A DNA stretch of 61,919 bases from an uncultured Clostridia bacterium (lineage in GTDB: Bacteria; Bacillota; Clostridia; Oscillospirales; JAAYOS01), in contig CANQDU010000011.1 of assembly GCA_947593925.1 (NCBI GenBank), positions 1-61,919 of the forward strand. Reading direction: 5' to 3'. Position numbers and translations under genes: made by a program. Below the pieces are notes generated by a model. The model saw only the letters and a list, made by a program, of their open reading frames with translations, made no database searches and was not told the DNA's origin. Positions 47,248 to 57,216 of the stretch are shown in pieces. The stretch's first letter is position 1. Each line of letters begins with the position of its first letter.

Positions 47248-48081
47248 TCACTTGGCGTTCCTGCGGCGAACGATAAACTTATCGGTCGGGTTCTTCTTCT
47301 TGCGGGTCTTGTAACCCAGAGTGGGCTTGCCCCACGGAGTGACAGGTCCGGGACGGCCGACCGGGCTCTTGCCCTCGCCGCCGCCGTGCGGATGGTCGTT
47401 CGGGTTCATGACCGAGCCGCGAACCGTGGGACGGACGCCCATGTGGCGCTTGCGGCCGGCCTTGCCGACCTGCACGTTCTCATGCTCGAGATTGCCGACC
47501 TGGCCTATCGTGGCCTTGCAGTTCATGGGGATCATACGGACTTCGCCGGAGGGAAGACGGACCTGAGCGAGCTTTCCTTCCTTTGCCATGAGCTGGGCGG
47601 CGGTGCCGGCGGTGCGGACGAGCTGAGCGCCCTTGCCGGGATGCATCTCGATGTTGTGGATAAAGGTGCCGAGCGGGATGTTCTCTATCGGCAGGCAGTT
47701 GCCGGGCTTGATGTCCGCAGAGGCGGAGCTGACGACGGTGTCGCCGACCGAGAGGCCAATGGGCGCGAGGATGTAGGCAAGGGTGCCGTCCTCATACTTT
47801 ATCTTTGCGATGTGCGCCGAACGGTTGGGATCGTACTCGAGCGTCTCGACGGTGGCGGGCATATCGAGCTTGTTCCGCTTGAAGTCGATGATGCGGTACT
47901 TGCGCTTCTCTCCGCCGCCGTGGTGACGGACGGTGATGCGGCCGTAGCTGTTGCGTCCGGCGGTCTTCTTTATGGTGGCGATAAGGCTCTTCTCCGGCTT
48001 GACCTTGGAAAGGCCGGAGTAGTCTATCACGGTCATGTGACGGCGCGACGGCGTCGTCGGCTTAAACGCTTTGATAGCCAT
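47248..48081 (-). CDS. rplB: 50S ribosomal protein L2
   Basis: 277 aa. [20 protein letters not shown] start; the peptidyl-transferase region [20 protein letters not shown] is intact, including the conserved His. Confidence 0.99.
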   Translation of the reverse strand: MAIKAFKPTTPSRRHMTVIDYSGLSKVKPEKSLIATIKKTAGRNSYGRITVRHHGGGEKRKYRIIDFKRNKLDMPATVETLEYDPNRSAHIAKIKYEDGTLAYILAPIGLSVGDTVVSSASADIKPGNCLPIENIPLGTFIHNIEMHPGKGAQLVRTAGTAAQLMAKEGKLAQVRLPSGEVRMIPMNCKATIGQVGNLEHENVQVGKAGRKRHMGVRPTVRGSVMNPNDHPHGGGEGKSPVGRPGPVTPWGKPTLGYKTRKKKNPTDKFIVRRRNAK

Positions 48082-48096
48082 TTCTTAACTCCTTCC

Positions 48097-48390
48097 TTAA
48101 TACATGCCTTCGAAGAACTCTATCGGCTTGGAGTCGGGAGCGAGAGTGACGTAGGCCTTCTTCCAGTTCGGACGGCGGCCCTGGGTGTAACCCTGCCTCT
48201 TGAGCTTGCCGGTGTAGTTCAGTGTGTTGACCTTGGAGACCTTGACCCCGAAGACCTCTTCGACGGCCTTCTTTATCTCGATCTTGCCCGCGTCGCGCGC
48301 GACCTCAAAGGCATAGCGCTTGTCGGCCGCGCCTTCCATGGATTGCTCGGTGACTATCGGGCGCTTGATGATATCGTAAGCAGTCTTCAT
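48097..48390 (-). CDS. rplW: 50S ribosomal protein L23
   Basis: 97 aa, YDIIKRPIVTEQSMEGA; forms the docking site for trigger factor and SRP at the tunnel exit. It starts 1 bp after rplD. Confidence 0.98.
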   Translation of the reverse strand: MKTAYDIIKRPIVTEQSMEGAADKRYAFEVARDAGKIEIKKAVEEVFGVKVSKVNTLNYTGKLKRQGYTQGRRPNWKKAYVTLAPDSKPIEFFEGMY

Positions 48391-48391
48391 T

Positions 48392-49015
48392 TTACGCGTA
48401 GACCTCCTCTATGCAGGCAACGGCGGCGCGGTCAACGATGAGCTTGTCGCCGTTCAGCACGTCGTAGACGTTCAGCACGGGCGCTATCGTGGTGTAGACG
48501 CCGGGAATGTTGCGCGCGCTCTTTATCACGTTCTCCTTCGGCTCGGAGGTAACTACGAGAGCTCCGTTGGCGGCTCCGACCGCTCCGAGGAACTTCACAA
48601 AGCTCTTCGTCTTTATCTCGTCCATCTTGAGCTCGTCGATGACGATGAGCTCGCCCGCCGCGGCCTTGCTCGAAAGCGCGCTCTTCAGCGCGAGCCTGCG
48701 GAGCTTCTTGTTGAGGGTGTAGCGGTAGGAGCGGGGCTTCGGTCCGAGCGCTATGCCGCCGTGAGTCCACTGCGGGGCGCGGATGCTGCCCTGACGGGCG
48801 CGGCCGGTGTCCTTCTGGCGCCACGGCTTGCGGCCGCCGCCGGAGACCTCGGTACGGGTGAGCGTGGACTGAGTGCCGTGACGGCGATTGGCCAGATGAT
48901 TGACGACCACCGCGTGCATCGCCGGTACGTTCGGCTCGATGCCGAATATGCTCTCGGAAAGCTCGATCTCGCCGACCTGCTTGCCGGACATATCGTAAAC
49001 AGTTGCTTTAGGCAT
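48392..49015 (-). CDS. rplD: 50S ribosomal protein L4
   Basis: 207 aa, MPKATVYDMSGKQVGEIEL, with the tunnel loop TRTEVSGGGRKPWRQKDTGR. In E. coli L4 represses the S10 operon; whether that holds here is unknown. Confidence 0.98.
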   Translation of the reverse strand: MPKATVYDMSGKQVGEIELSESIFGIEPNVPAMHAVVVNHLANRRHGTQSTLTRTEVSGGGRKPWRQKDTGRARQGSIRAPQWTHGGIALGPKPRSYRYTLNKKLRRLALKSALSSKAAAGELIVIDELKMDEIKTKSFVKFLGAVGAANGALVVTSEPKENVIKSARNIPGVYTTIAPVLNVYDVLNGDKLIVDRAAVACIEEVYA

Positions 49016-49033
49016 TTCTTGACTCTCCTTTCA

Positions 49034-49738
49034 TCAGCGACGCGCAGAGGCCTTCTGCGGGTTGATGCGCCTGGGCTGATTGGAAACGTTCTTCTCGCGG
49101 TGGGTCTTGACGGTGTTCTTGATATAGACGAGACCGCCCTTCGGGCCGGGGACCGCGCCGCGTATCGCGATGAGGTTCAGCTCGGGATCGACCTTGACGA
49201 CTACGAGATTTTGAGCCGTGACCTGCTCGGAGCCCATGTGACCCGGCATTTTCTTGCCCTTCATGATGCGGGACGGGGTGGAGTTAGCGCCCATCGAGCC
49301 CGCGTGACGGTGGACCGGGCCGCCGCCGTGAGAGGTGGGGGTGCGCTGGCCGTTCCAGCGCTTGATGGTGCCCTGGAAGCCCTTGCCCTTCGAGGTTCCG
49401 GTGACGTCAACGTACTCGCCCTCGCCGAACATATCGACCGTCAGGGTGTCGCCGATGTCGAGCATCGAGGTATCCTCGAGGCGGAACTCGTGCAGGTGGC
49501 GCTTGAGAGGCAGGTCGTTCTTCTTGAGATGACCCGCTTCCGGCTTCGAGAGCTTCTTTTCGGCGACGTCCTCAAAACCGAGCTGCACCGCCTGATAGCC
49601 GTCCTGCTCCGCGGTGAGGAGCTTCGTGACTACGCAGGGGCCGGCCTCGATAACGGTGACGGGGACTACCTTGCCGCTCTCGTCGAAGATCTGCGTCATG
49701 CCGACCTTCTTGCCGATGATTGCTTTCTGAAGATTCAC
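49034..49738 (-). CDS. rplC: 50S ribosomal protein L3
   Basis: 234 aa, about 20 longer than usual owing to a basic C-terminal tail ([15 protein letters not shown]). Start [19 protein letters not shown]; the loop [19 protein letters not shown] contains the methylatable Gln/W-loop region near the peptidyl transferase centre. Confidence 0.98.
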   Translation of the reverse strand: MNLQKAIIGKKVGMTQIFDESGKVVPVTVIEAGPCVVTKLLTAEQDGYQAVQLGFEDVAEKKLSKPEAGHLKKNDLPLKRHLHEFRLEDTSMLDIGDTLTVDMFGEGEYVDVTGTSKGKGFQGTIKRWNGQRTPTSHGGGPVHRHAGSMGANSTPSRIMKGKKMPGHMGSEQVTAQNLVVVKVDPELNLIAIRGAVPGPKGGLVYIKNTVKTHREKNVSNQPRRINPQKASARR

Positions 49739-49832
49739 TTCGATCTTCCTCCTTAAAGGTTATTGGTTGACTCTTCGCCAACTTGACCCGCTGCGGCGTA
49801 CCCTTGGGCCCCGCAGCAAGGGACATACTGAT

Positions 49833-50141
49833 TTACAGCCTTATCTCTATCGCGACGCCCGCCGGGAGCTCGAGAGAGGTCAGAGCCTCGAGAGCCTTCT
49901 GGGACGGGTTCAGGATGTCGATGAGGCGCTTGTGCGTCCTGCGCTCGAACTGCTCGCGGCTGTCCTTATTGACATGCGGCGAACGCAGGATGGTGACTAT
50001 CTCACGCTTGGTCGGCAGCGGTACCGGGCCGCTGACGCGCGCCCCCGTGCGGGTCGCCGTTTCAACGATACGCTCGGCCGCCTGGTCGATAAGCTGATGG
50101 TCGTAAGCCTTGAGCCTGATACGAATGATGTCCTTCGCCAT
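49833..50141 (-). CDS. rpsJ: 30S ribosomal protein S10 (first gene of the cluster)
   Basis: 102 aa, [20 protein letters not shown]. The start at 50141 follows GGAGGAAG; the longer frame upstream is leader. It contains the NusB-binding face used in antitermination. First cistron after a leader of about 308 nt. Confidence 0.98.
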   Translation of the reverse strand: MAKDIIRIRLKAYDHQLIDQAAERIVETATRTGARVSGPVPLPTKREIVTILRSPHVNKDSREQFERRTHKRLIDILNPSQKALEALTSLELPAGVAIEIRL

Positions 50142-50264
50142 TTGTTTTCTTCCTCCATTATGCAGATTTTTGTGGCTTTGGATTTTTTGGTGGATACTGA
50201 CAAATCCGTCCGCATACGGGAGGGAAAATCCGTACACTTTGCCGTGTGTTTCTCATCCTTTGCA

Positions 50265-50291
50265 GAAATAAAGCCGGCCCGGTGAGCCGGC
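50265..50291 (-). promoter_or_regulatory. Attenuator-like hairpin in the S10 leader
   Basis: On the minus strand GCCGGC-TCACCGG-GCCGGC followed by TTTATTTC, about 125 nt before rpsJ. It could be a leaky terminator controlling the whole cluster. Confidence 0.5.
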
Positions 50292-50455
50292 AACACGCAC
50301 GCAATACTGCTACGGTCTCCGCTCCGCCCGATTATCGGACATACTCCGCAGAAGTGACCCGCCTCCTCCGATTTTCGGCGAATACCGCTGAATTATCGGT
50401 ATATGACGGCAATCTCCCGCTTCATCGCATAGTGCGCCCCGTCAGGCGCTCTACT

Positions 50456-50484
50456 AGAATATCACACCGTCCCGTGCGTGTCAA
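50456..50484 (-). promoter_or_regulatory. Promoter of the S10-spc-alpha cluster
   Basis: TTGACA, 17-bp spacer, TATTCT on the minus strand, preceded by an A/T-rich stretch (about 50490-50525) resembling an UP element. No other good promoter was seen before rpsJ. Confidence 0.82.
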
Positions 50485-50548
50485 GTGTATTTTTGGAATT
50501 TTGAAAAAATTTTTCCCGAGAAAAATCGCCGCGCGACTCCGGACGCAC

Positions 50549-50577
50549 TTGTAATTTTCGCCCGATAGTGGTAGTAT
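50549..50577 (+). promoter_or_regulatory. Candidate promoter of the MBOAT-DHHW operon
   Basis: TTGTAA, 17-bp spacer, TAGTAT. A second TATAAT at 50703 lacks a good -35. The leader would be about 180 nt; nothing specific recognised in it. Confidence 0.55.
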
Positions 50578-50762
50578 ATAAGATACCCCGTTTGATTTGA
50601 GCCGCGTCCCGGCGCACCGTTTCCCGCGGCGCGGGCTCGGTCGCTTTTGACTTACATCCGCACGACGGACGCAGACGCGCGTCCCGCGTGCCGGATATAC
50701 ATTATAATATATGTTTGCCGTCCGGTCAATACCCGTCCGGAGGGCTGAGAGGGTCAGGTCGA

Positions 50763-52181
50763 GTGGTCTTTTCCAGCTTCACATTTCTGTTTCTTTTTCT
50801 TCCGGCAGCGCTTGCGCTGTATTTTCTTGCGCCCGGAATTACCGCGAAAAACGTCGTACTCACCCTCCTCTCGCTCTTTTTCTACGCATGGGGCGAGCCG
50901 GTGTGGGTCGCCTTGCTTGTGTTCAGCGCCGTAATAGCCTACCTCTGCGGGCTTGCCGTGAACCGCTTCCGCGGAAGATGGTTCGGGACGTTCGCGTTCG
51001 TGCTCGCGCTCGTGGTAGACCTCGGGATACTCGCGGGCTTCAAGTACCTCAACTTCTTTATAGGGAACATCAACCTGCTTTTCGGGCTTTCCGTACCGAA
51101 AAGTCCGCTTGCCCTGCCGATAGGCATATCGTTCTACACCTTCCAGACCCTCTCCTATGTAATAGATGTCCGGCGCGGACGGTTGGAGGTACAGCGCTCC
51201 TTTCTCCGCTTCCTGCTCTTCGTGTCTCTTTTCCCGCAGCTGATAGCGGGACCGATAGTCCGGTACAGCGAGGTAGCGCCGCAGCTTGCGGACAGGCACA
51301 CATCGCTCCGCGACTTCTCGCGGGGCGCCATCCGCTTCGCGTGCGGGCTTGCAAAGAAGGTCCTCATCGCAAACTACGCCGGCTCCGCCGCGTCGTTGCT
51401 CCTCGAGGGCACCGTCACCGGCGGAACGGCGGTGAGCGGCTGGCTCGGGATACTTCTCTACGCCTTCCAGATATACTTCGACTTCTCGGGTTACAGCGAC
51501 ATGGCGATAGGTCTCGGCCGCATCTTCGGCTTCCGATATGCCGAAAACTTCGACCACCCCTACGTCTCTCGGAGCATCACCGAGTTCTGGCGCAGGTGGC
51601 ACATGACTCTCGGCTCCTTCTTCCGCGACTACGTATATATCCCGCTCGGCGGCAACCGCAAGGGGCTGCCGCGTCAGCTTCTCAATATGCTCGTCGTCTG
51701 GGCGCTCACCGGCTTCTGGCACGGCGCGAGCTGGAACTTCGTGCTGTGGGGACTGTGGTTCTTCGTGTTTCTCTCTGTCGAGAAGCTTATCGGTCTCAAG
51801 CGGCTAGAGGTCATACCCTCGCCGATACGCCTTGCCTGCACCTTCTTCCTCGTTCTGCTCGGGTGGGTGCTCTTTTACTTCACCGACCTCGGCTCGGCGT
51901 GGGAGTGCATACGGGATATGTTCGGCGCGAACGGCTTCATCAACGGCGAGGCGCGGCTTGCGCTGATGCAGAACCTTCCGCTTCTCGCGCTCTGCGCCGT
52001 CGGCGCGACGCCGCTCGCGTCGCTCTGCGGAAGGGCTCTGCAGAACTCCGCCGAGCGCGGCGCGCTCCCCTTCGGACTGTACGCCGTACCCGCGATGCTG
52101 TTTATCGCGGCAATTCTCTCGGCGTGCGCCGTGAGCCTCGCGGGTTCGAGCTTCAATCCCTTCATCTACTGGAACTTTTAA
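50763..52181 (+). CDS. MBOAT-family membrane O-acyltransferase (AlgI/DltB-like)
   Basis: 472 aa with about ten or more hydrophobic segments. The MBOAT core is present: FDFSGYSDMAIGLGRIFGF, EFWRRWHMTLGSFFRDYVYI, and the catalytic His in GFWHGASWNFVLWG (near 319). It moves an acyl group across the membrane to an extracellular glycan. Start GTG at 50763 (protein VVFSSFTFLFLF) fits the family; AGAGGGT upstream is a modest ribosome binding site. The DHHW partner starts 12 bp downstream. Confidence 0.93.
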   Translation: MVFSSFTFLFLFLPAALALYFLAPGITAKNVVLTLLSLFFYAWGEPVWVALLVFSAVIAYLCGLAVNRFRGRWFGTFAFVLALVVDLGILAGFKYLNFFIGNINLLFGLSVPKSPLALPIGISFYTFQTLSYVIDVRRGRLEVQRSFLRFLLFVSLFPQLIAGPIVRYSEVAPQLADRHTSLRDFSRGAIRFACGLAKKVLIANYAGSAASLLLEGTVTGGTAVSGWLGILLYAFQIYFDFSGYSDMAIGLGRIFGFRYAENFDHPYVSRSITEFWRRWHMTLGSFFRDYVYIPLGGNRKGLPRQLLNMLVVWALTGFWHGASWNFVLWGLWFFVFLSVEKLIGLKRLEVIPSPIRLACTFFLVLLGWVLFYFTDLGSAWECIRDMFGANGFINGEARLALMQNLPLLALCAVGATPLASLCGRALQNSAERGALPFGLYAVPAMLFIAAILSACAVSLAGSSFNPFIYWNF

Positions 52182-52193
52182 GGAGGCGGCAAT

Positions 52194-53654
52194 ATGCCAA
52201 AACACGTATACAGGGGCAGAAAGCGCCACACCGGATGGTATATAGCTATAATAGCCGTTTTCGTCCTGCCGCTTATCGCTATAGGAGTGTACTCCCTTGT
52301 CGACAAGGACCCGACGGGCAGCGAGAGCGAACGACGCGATTTTGAGAGCCCGCCTCCCCTCACCGCCGAGAGCTGGCTTTCCGGCGAGTGGGCAGCGGCG
52401 TTTGACAAATACTATGCGGACACCTTCCCCCGGCGCGAGAGCCTGCTTGAAGTGAACCGTGAGCTGAACCGCTTCTACTACTTCACGCCGTCCGGCGTGA
52501 ACAAGGGTAACGGCGACGAGGTCATACTTTTCGTGCCCGGCATCGACCACGAGAACGACACCGGCGAGGGCGCGACGCCCCCGCCCTCCGACTTGACGGA
52601 GGAGCCGTCCGCGCCGACGATGCTCGCCTCGCCCTCTCCCTCGACGAGCGCGCTTCCGAGCGCCGAGCCGAGCGAGGAACCTACTCCGACTCCCACGCCC
52701 GAGCTTCCCGACCTCGCGGACAACGAGCTCGACGTCAGGACCTCGAGCGGCATAATAATCGCCGGCGGACGCGCGATGGAGCTCTGCGCGAGCTCGGAGG
52801 CCTCCACCGAGAAGTATGTGGACGCCGTGAACCTCTACGCCGAGACCTTCCCGGATTCGCGCGTGATAAACATCGTCGTCCCGAACGCCGGCGGCTTCTA
52901 CGCGCCGGAGGAGTACCGCACCGGGGCATACGACCAGCAGGCGGCGATCGCGACAATGCAGTCAAAGCTCAGCGACTCGGTCGTGGCGGTAAACGGCTAC
53001 GACGCGCTCCGTCCCCACATCGACGAGTACATCTACTTCAGGAGCGACCACCATTGGACACAGCTCGGCGCCTACTACGCCTACCGCGCCGTGATGGACG
53101 CCATAGGAGAGACGCCCTATGAGCTCGACGAGTTCGAGCAGGGCGAGGTGAGCGGCGACTTCCTCGGAACGCTCTACAACTGGTCGGCAAGCTACCCGCA
53201 GTCCTCGGTGATAGCGGAAAATCCGGACAAGGTGTACTTCTGGCGCCCCGTCCGCGACTTCACGACGCGGATATACTCCGACCTCACGATGAATGAGGCG
53301 ACCGCGTGGAACGGCTACGCGATAAGCTCCACCGTTCAGGGCATAGCGAACAAGTACATGGCGTTCATGTCGGGCGACCAGCCGCTCATTCACGTCTCCA
53401 CCGACGTCGGGAACGGAAAGAGCGTCCTCGTCCTCAAGGAGAGCTACGGCAACGCCTTCTGCCCCTACCTGATAAACCACTACGAGAAAGTCTATATCGT
53501 CGATCCGCGCAAGTACAACGGCGACGGGCTGCCCTCCGGCGACCTTGTGAGCTTCATCGCGGAGCACCCGATAGACGACATCATAATCATCGACAATCCG
53601 TTCCCGATGAACACCTCGAGTTATATTCGGCAGCTGAACGATCTCATAAGCTGA
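52194..53654 (+). CDS. DHHW-family (AlgX/AlgJ-like) extracytoplasmic acetylation protein
   Basis: 486 aa. Basic N-terminus and one membrane anchor (about 15-33), an outer domain interrupted by a Pro/Ser/Thr/Glu linker (about 120-178), then the SGNH-like domain with signature RSDHHWTQLGAYYAY near 282 and the later LKESYGNAF block. Together with the MBOAT protein it should O-acetylate a surface polysaccharide. No polysaccharide synthesis genes are next to it, so the substrate is unknown. Confidence 0.9.
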   Translation: MPKHVYRGRKRHTGWYIAIIAVFVLPLIAIGVYSLVDKDPTGSESERRDFESPPPLTAESWLSGEWAAAFDKYYADTFPRRESLLEVNRELNRFYYFTPSGVNKGNGDEVILFVPGIDHENDTGEGATPPPSDLTEEPSAPTMLASPSPSTSALPSAEPSEEPTPTPTPELPDLADNELDVRTSSGIIIAGGRAMELCASSEASTEKYVDAVNLYAETFPDSRVINIVVPNAGGFYAPEEYRTGAYDQQAAIATMQSKLSDSVVAVNGYDALRPHIDEYIYFRSDHHWTQLGAYYAYRAVMDAIGETPYELDEFEQGEVSGDFLGTLYNWSASYPQSSVIAENPDKVYFWRPVRDFTTRIYSDLTMNEATAWNGYAISSTVQGIANKYMAFMSGDQPLIHVSTDVGNGKSVLVLKESYGNAFCPYLINHYEKVYIVDPRKYNGDGLPSGDLVSFIAEHPIDDIIIIDNPFPMNTSSYIRQLNDLIS

Positions 53655-53683
53655 CAAAACGGTGCGGCGCATCGAGAGAACGA

Positions 53684-53720
53684 AATCCCCGGCGGGACAA
53701 AGCGTCCCGCCGGGGATTTG
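53684..53720. terminator. Bidirectional terminator between DHHW gene and the ABC operon
   Basis: AAATCCCCGGCGGGAC-AAAGC-GTCCCGCCGGGGATTT; it closes two convergent operons. Confidence 0.92.
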
Positions 53721-53740
53721 CATACTTTGTCCGCCGAACG

Positions 53741-55699
53741 TCACTTCTTGCCGTTCTGGAGCAGGCTTAAAGGAGGCTTGCTCCCTATCCGATGCAGTCC
53801 GTACACCGCGCCGAGCAGGAGCAGCACCACCGTCGCCACGCCGAAGGCGAGTATCGGCAGGACGCTCACCGTCACCGTCACCGCCTCGCCCTTCATCTCC
53901 GCGAGCGTCGTCGCGAGCCGCGCGGCAAAGCCGCGCATCGTAAGAAAGGAGAGCAGGCAGCCCGCCGCCGCCGAGACGACGCCGAGCGCCGTCAGTCCCA
54001 CGAGGAGCGACGCGCCCGCGCGCGTCTCCGGCACTCCGAGCGCGCGCATTATCGCGTACTCGCTCTTGCGCCGCATGATAAACAGGTAAACTATCAGCGC
54101 AAGCGAGAGAAGCATCGCGAGCGCCATCGAGAGGAAGCTGATAAGCGCGCCGGTCTTCATCGTTTTGAAGCCCTCCGCCATGCGCGAGTACCCCTCGTCG
54201 TCTATCTGCAGGATGTACCCCAGCTCCGCGAGCTTATCCGAAAGCTCCTCCTCTATCTTCCGCATATCGCCCGGGTGCTTCAGCGTAAAGGTGAAGGTCG
54301 AGGGCAGGCGCTGTGCCGGAACCGCCTCATCGCTCCACGGATATGTGCCCGCCGGGACAAAGACGGTGTTCCGCGCGCTTATGAGCGGACTGTTCGGGTC
54401 GGCATCGGTGTACCAGCTCAGGTCCTCCGTGCCGGAGTGGAAGGTGTACCCCTCGCGCGGGTCCTGCGTCCAGATGCCTATGACCTCGTAGGTCTTCTCC
54501 ACCCGCTCGAGGCCGTAATGCGTGTACTCCGCGCCGACATTTACCGGGTAGGGGTCATAGACCTCCCGCGCAAGCACTTCGCCGCAGCACGCGCCGGTGT
54601 TCGGGTCAACGTCGAAGGTTATCCTGTCCCCAAGCGAAATGCCGTTCCGCTCGGCGTACTCCGCGTTTATCACGCAGACGTCGCCGTCGTCCTCCGGGGT
54701 TATCATCCGCCCCGAGGCGAGGTAGAGCGTTCCGTCGTGGAAGCCCTGCAGCTTCGACATATCGGAGGTGTAGACAAGGTCCTCTTTTTTGTGATTGTCC
54801 CGCGTTACCTGCGTGAAGCGGTCCTCAAGGACGAAGGCGTAGTCCTCCTCGGTGAGCGGAGCGCCCTTCTCCTCCTCCATGAGCGTAAGGTCCACAAGGG
54901 GATAGGCCACCTCGGTGGTGTCGTGCCATGTCCCCCCGCCGCATATCACTTGAGCTATACCCGTGCCGTTGAAAGTACTCGAGCTCTGCAGCGCGATGAT
55001 ATAGCGGTGTCCCTCCCTGAACATGCTGTATATCTCCGCCTCTCTGTCCCAGAAGGGCGTGGTATAGCCTATCCATCGGGAGGGCATTCCCCCCTCGTCG
55101 AGAGGAGGATCGCCCGGCGGGTAGAGCTCCCCGTCCCCGGCAAGCACCTTCTCTATGCTGTAATACACATAGTGCGGGATGTCTATTTCCGTGTTCGGCG
55201 AGTAGAAGTCGGTGCCCTCCAGCAGCTCCTCTGCGGACGGCATGGTGGTGTGGCACTCGGCTATCACCACCGCCGCGTCGAGCCTCAGCGCCTCGTCGCT
55301 GTACGGCTGCTCCATCACCGTCTCGTACTCGTCCGAAAACCCGCCCGCGACGTGGCGGGTCTCCACGTCCTTGACGTATCTGCTCGAGCGTATCAGCTCC
55401 GCCGCCTCGTCGCTTATCGGGCTGTAATACTGCGCCGTCTCCAGACCACCCGCAAAGTAGAGCCCGATGTCATACTCCGCGTCCTCAAGCCCGCTCGTCT
55501 CCGCTATCTTGCTCTCGGCGGCGACGAGCGTACCGACGGCCGTGTACTCCGACTCGGTGCGAAGCAGCAGGTTCTTCGTCTGATAGTATTCCGCGCCGCG
55601 GCTGATAAACGCAAAGCTCACCGCTATCAGCAGCGCGAAGGTGACAGCCGTCCTCAGCGGCGAACGCACAAGCGCCGCAAACGAAAACCGCAAATTCAT
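53741..55699 (-). CDS. ABC transporter permease, FtsX/MacB type (second permease)
   Basis: 652 aa. One N-terminal membrane helix, a large extracytoplasmic domain (about 35-490, MacB periplasmic-core-like) and three C-terminal helices of the FtsX fold, with the cytoplasmic motif KSEYAIMRALGV between them. Such permeases do mechanical work on envelope substrates instead of classical import. Last gene of the operon ATPase - permease - lipoprotein - permease. AGAGGGCGG precedes the ATG. Confidence 0.88.
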   Translation of the reverse strand: MNLRFSFAALVRSPLRTAVTFALLIAVSFAFISRGAEYYQTKNLLLRTESEYTAVGTLVAAESKIAETSGLEDAEYDIGLYFAGGLETAQYYSPISDEAAELIRSSRYVKDVETRHVAGGFSDEYETVMEQPYSDEALRLDAAVVIAECHTTMPSAEELLEGTDFYSPNTEIDIPHYVYYSIEKVLAGDGELYPPGDPPLDEGGMPSRWIGYTTPFWDREAEIYSMFREGHRYIIALQSSSTFNGTGIAQVICGGGTWHDTTEVAYPLVDLTLMEEEKGAPLTEEDYAFVLEDRFTQVTRDNHKKEDLVYTSDMSKLQGFHDGTLYLASGRMITPEDDGDVCVINAEYAERNGISLGDRITFDVDPNTGACCGEVLAREVYDPYPVNVGAEYTHYGLERVEKTYEVIGIWTQDPREGYTFHSGTEDLSWYTDADPNSPLISARNTVFVPAGTYPWSDEAVPAQRLPSTFTFTLKHPGDMRKIEEELSDKLAELGYILQIDDEGYSRMAEGFKTMKTGALISFLSMALAMLLSLALIVYLFIMRRKSEYAIMRALGVPETRAGASLLVGLTALGVVSAAAGCLLSFLTMRGFAARLATTLAEMKGEAVTVTVSVLPILAFGVATVVLLLLGAVYGLHRIGSKPPLSLLQNGKK

Positions 55700-55743
55700 C
55701 GTTTCCGCCCTCTTTCCACAGTATGTTTTCCAGCCTTGAAGCC

Positions 55744-56847
55744 CTACTCCGCCCAGTTGAGGATAAGCGGGAAATCGCCGCAGCCTTCAAAGTGTACCGT
55801 CAGCCGGTACGTCCCCTCGGGGTCTGGCAGATTCATCGCGATGTGACCTGCATATAAACCCGGTTCAGTCATAAGAGTGTCAGGCCGAACTGCGTCCTTC
55901 AGCGTCTTCCACTCGCCGTTCTCCAGCATCTCGACGGAGCTTTTTCTGCCTACCAGCCCCAAATACATATCTTCGCCCAACGCCGGCGTAAAATTGTACG
56001 ACACGACAATATACACGTCGCAGTTCGAGAGGAACTCGTCAAATCCGTATCCGGGGCCTCCGTGAACCAGCTGCGGCTCGTCCGACCACACTCCCGTGAC
56101 CGACAGCACGTCAAAGTCGCGGTCGCTTTTCGGAACGGTCAGCCTGAAGGTTATCGAATACAGCTCGTCGCCCGTCGTGCAGTGTTCGGGGGTGTTGTCG
56201 AGACTTTCGCGGAAGTAGAGCGTATAGCGGTATATGCCGGCGGCGGGCAGGGTGAAGCACACCTCTCCGTCCTCACCGAGCCCCACCGGCGTCTCGCCCT
56301 GCGGCATATAGTTCTCGTCGCTCGACATCAGCAGGCGGTTGTTCTTTACCTTTGCGGCGTCCCGGAAGCCCGCGAAGGTATGCCACGCCCATCTGTTGTC
56401 TCCCAGATATTTCTCCACAAAGCCGGCTCTGTTCGCCGCCGTTATCTCCTCCGCGGCGGCGTCCTCCACTACCGCGCCGTCCACCCACTTCTCTGCGGTG
56501 AACACCACCGGCTTCTTCGCGTCGAACACGAACTCAAACAGGACAGAGCCACCGATCCCGGTCACGTCGTACTCTTTGCGTCTTATTCCGGTGGGGTTCA
56601 GGATGTCGGTGTCGCCCTCGCAGTGGTCAAAGGTCACCGGTGTGGACGTACCGGCCCGCATGGCGTATTCGTCGAGGATGAGACCGGCGGACTCGTCCTC
56701 ACCCGCGGGAATGACGACAAGCGTCGGGTCGGCCGGTTCTTCCGACGGCGGCGCGGAGGGAGCCCCCGCCGTCACCGACGCATCACAGCCCGATGCAAGC
56801 AGCAGCGACGCGGCAAGCGCCGCCGCCAAAAACTTCCGCAGCTTCAT
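55744..56847 (-). CDS. Lipoprotein of unknown function in the ABC operon
   Basis: 367 aa. Signal peptide with lipobox LLLASGC (Cys near 23), then a short Ala/Pro/Ser/Glu linker. The rest is rich in beta-structure with repeated patterns (GIYRYTLYFRES; GTYRLTVHFEGC), suggesting two Ig-like domains. Start at 56847 because CGGAGGAAAG lies 5 nt upstream; the longer frame runs into repeat copy E. Between two permeases of one operon, it may be a substrate-binding or adaptor subunit (inference). Confidence 0.82.
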   Translation of the reverse strand: MKLRKFLAAALAASLLLASGCDASVTAGAPSAPPSEEPADPTLVVIPAGEDESAGLILDEYAMRAGTSTPVTFDHCEGDTDILNPTGIRRKEYDVTGIGGSVLFEFVFDAKKPVVFTAEKWVDGAVVEDAAAEEITAANRAGFVEKYLGDNRWAWHTFAGFRDAAKVKNNRLLMSSDENYMPQGETPVGLGEDGEVCFTLPAAGIYRYTLYFRESLDNTPEHCTTGDELYSITFRLTVPKSDRDFDVLSVTGVWSDEPQLVHGGPGYGFDEFLSNCDVYIVVSYNFTPALGEDMYLGLVGRKSSVEMLENGEWKTLKDAVRPDTLMTEPGLYAGHIAMNLPDPEGTYRLTVHFEGCGDFPLILNWAE

Positions 56848-56883
56848 ATTCTTTCCTCCGTTCAATGTTTTTTGCCTCGCAGA

Positions 56884-57214
56884 GAATGCGCCCGCGAACC
56901 TATACCGCATCCGACCGACTACCGGGCGCATCAGACCTCGGCGCTCCGCGCCGACGTCCCGATTTTGTACTGCGCGTAGCGCGCGTCGAAGACGGCGAAG
57001 CCGCACCGCGCCTGTTCGCGCGGTTGATGTTGCCGCAGGCAACATCGCGCAGGGCGATTCATTCGCCCGAGCACGTTTATTCGGAAGGGCTCCCACGCGG
57101 TCGCCGACCGCGTGGGAATTGCGAAGCGGAGCGCTTGCCGTCGGCAGAGCTTCGCTCTGTCCGACGGTCTCGCGGCAAATTGGTAAGCGGGCGAAGCCCG
57201 CGCGATTTGCCGCG
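56884..57214 (+). repeat. Mosaic hairpin repeat, copy E, inside the ABC operon
   Basis: Order: ATGCGCCCG...ACCGGGCGCATCAG; CGGCGC/GCGCCG hairpin; GCGGTTGA with a shortened TGTTGCC/GGCAACA stem; GGGCGATTCATTCGCCC; CCCACGCGGTC/GACCGCGTGGG (pairing kept relative to copies A and B but sequence different); CGTCGG-CAGAGC-TTC-GCTCTG-TCCGACGG; CGCGGCAAATTGGTAAG with GCGGGC-GAA-GCCCGC. It lies between the first permease stop and the lipoprotein gene. Confidence 0.82.
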
Positions 57215-57216
57215 AC

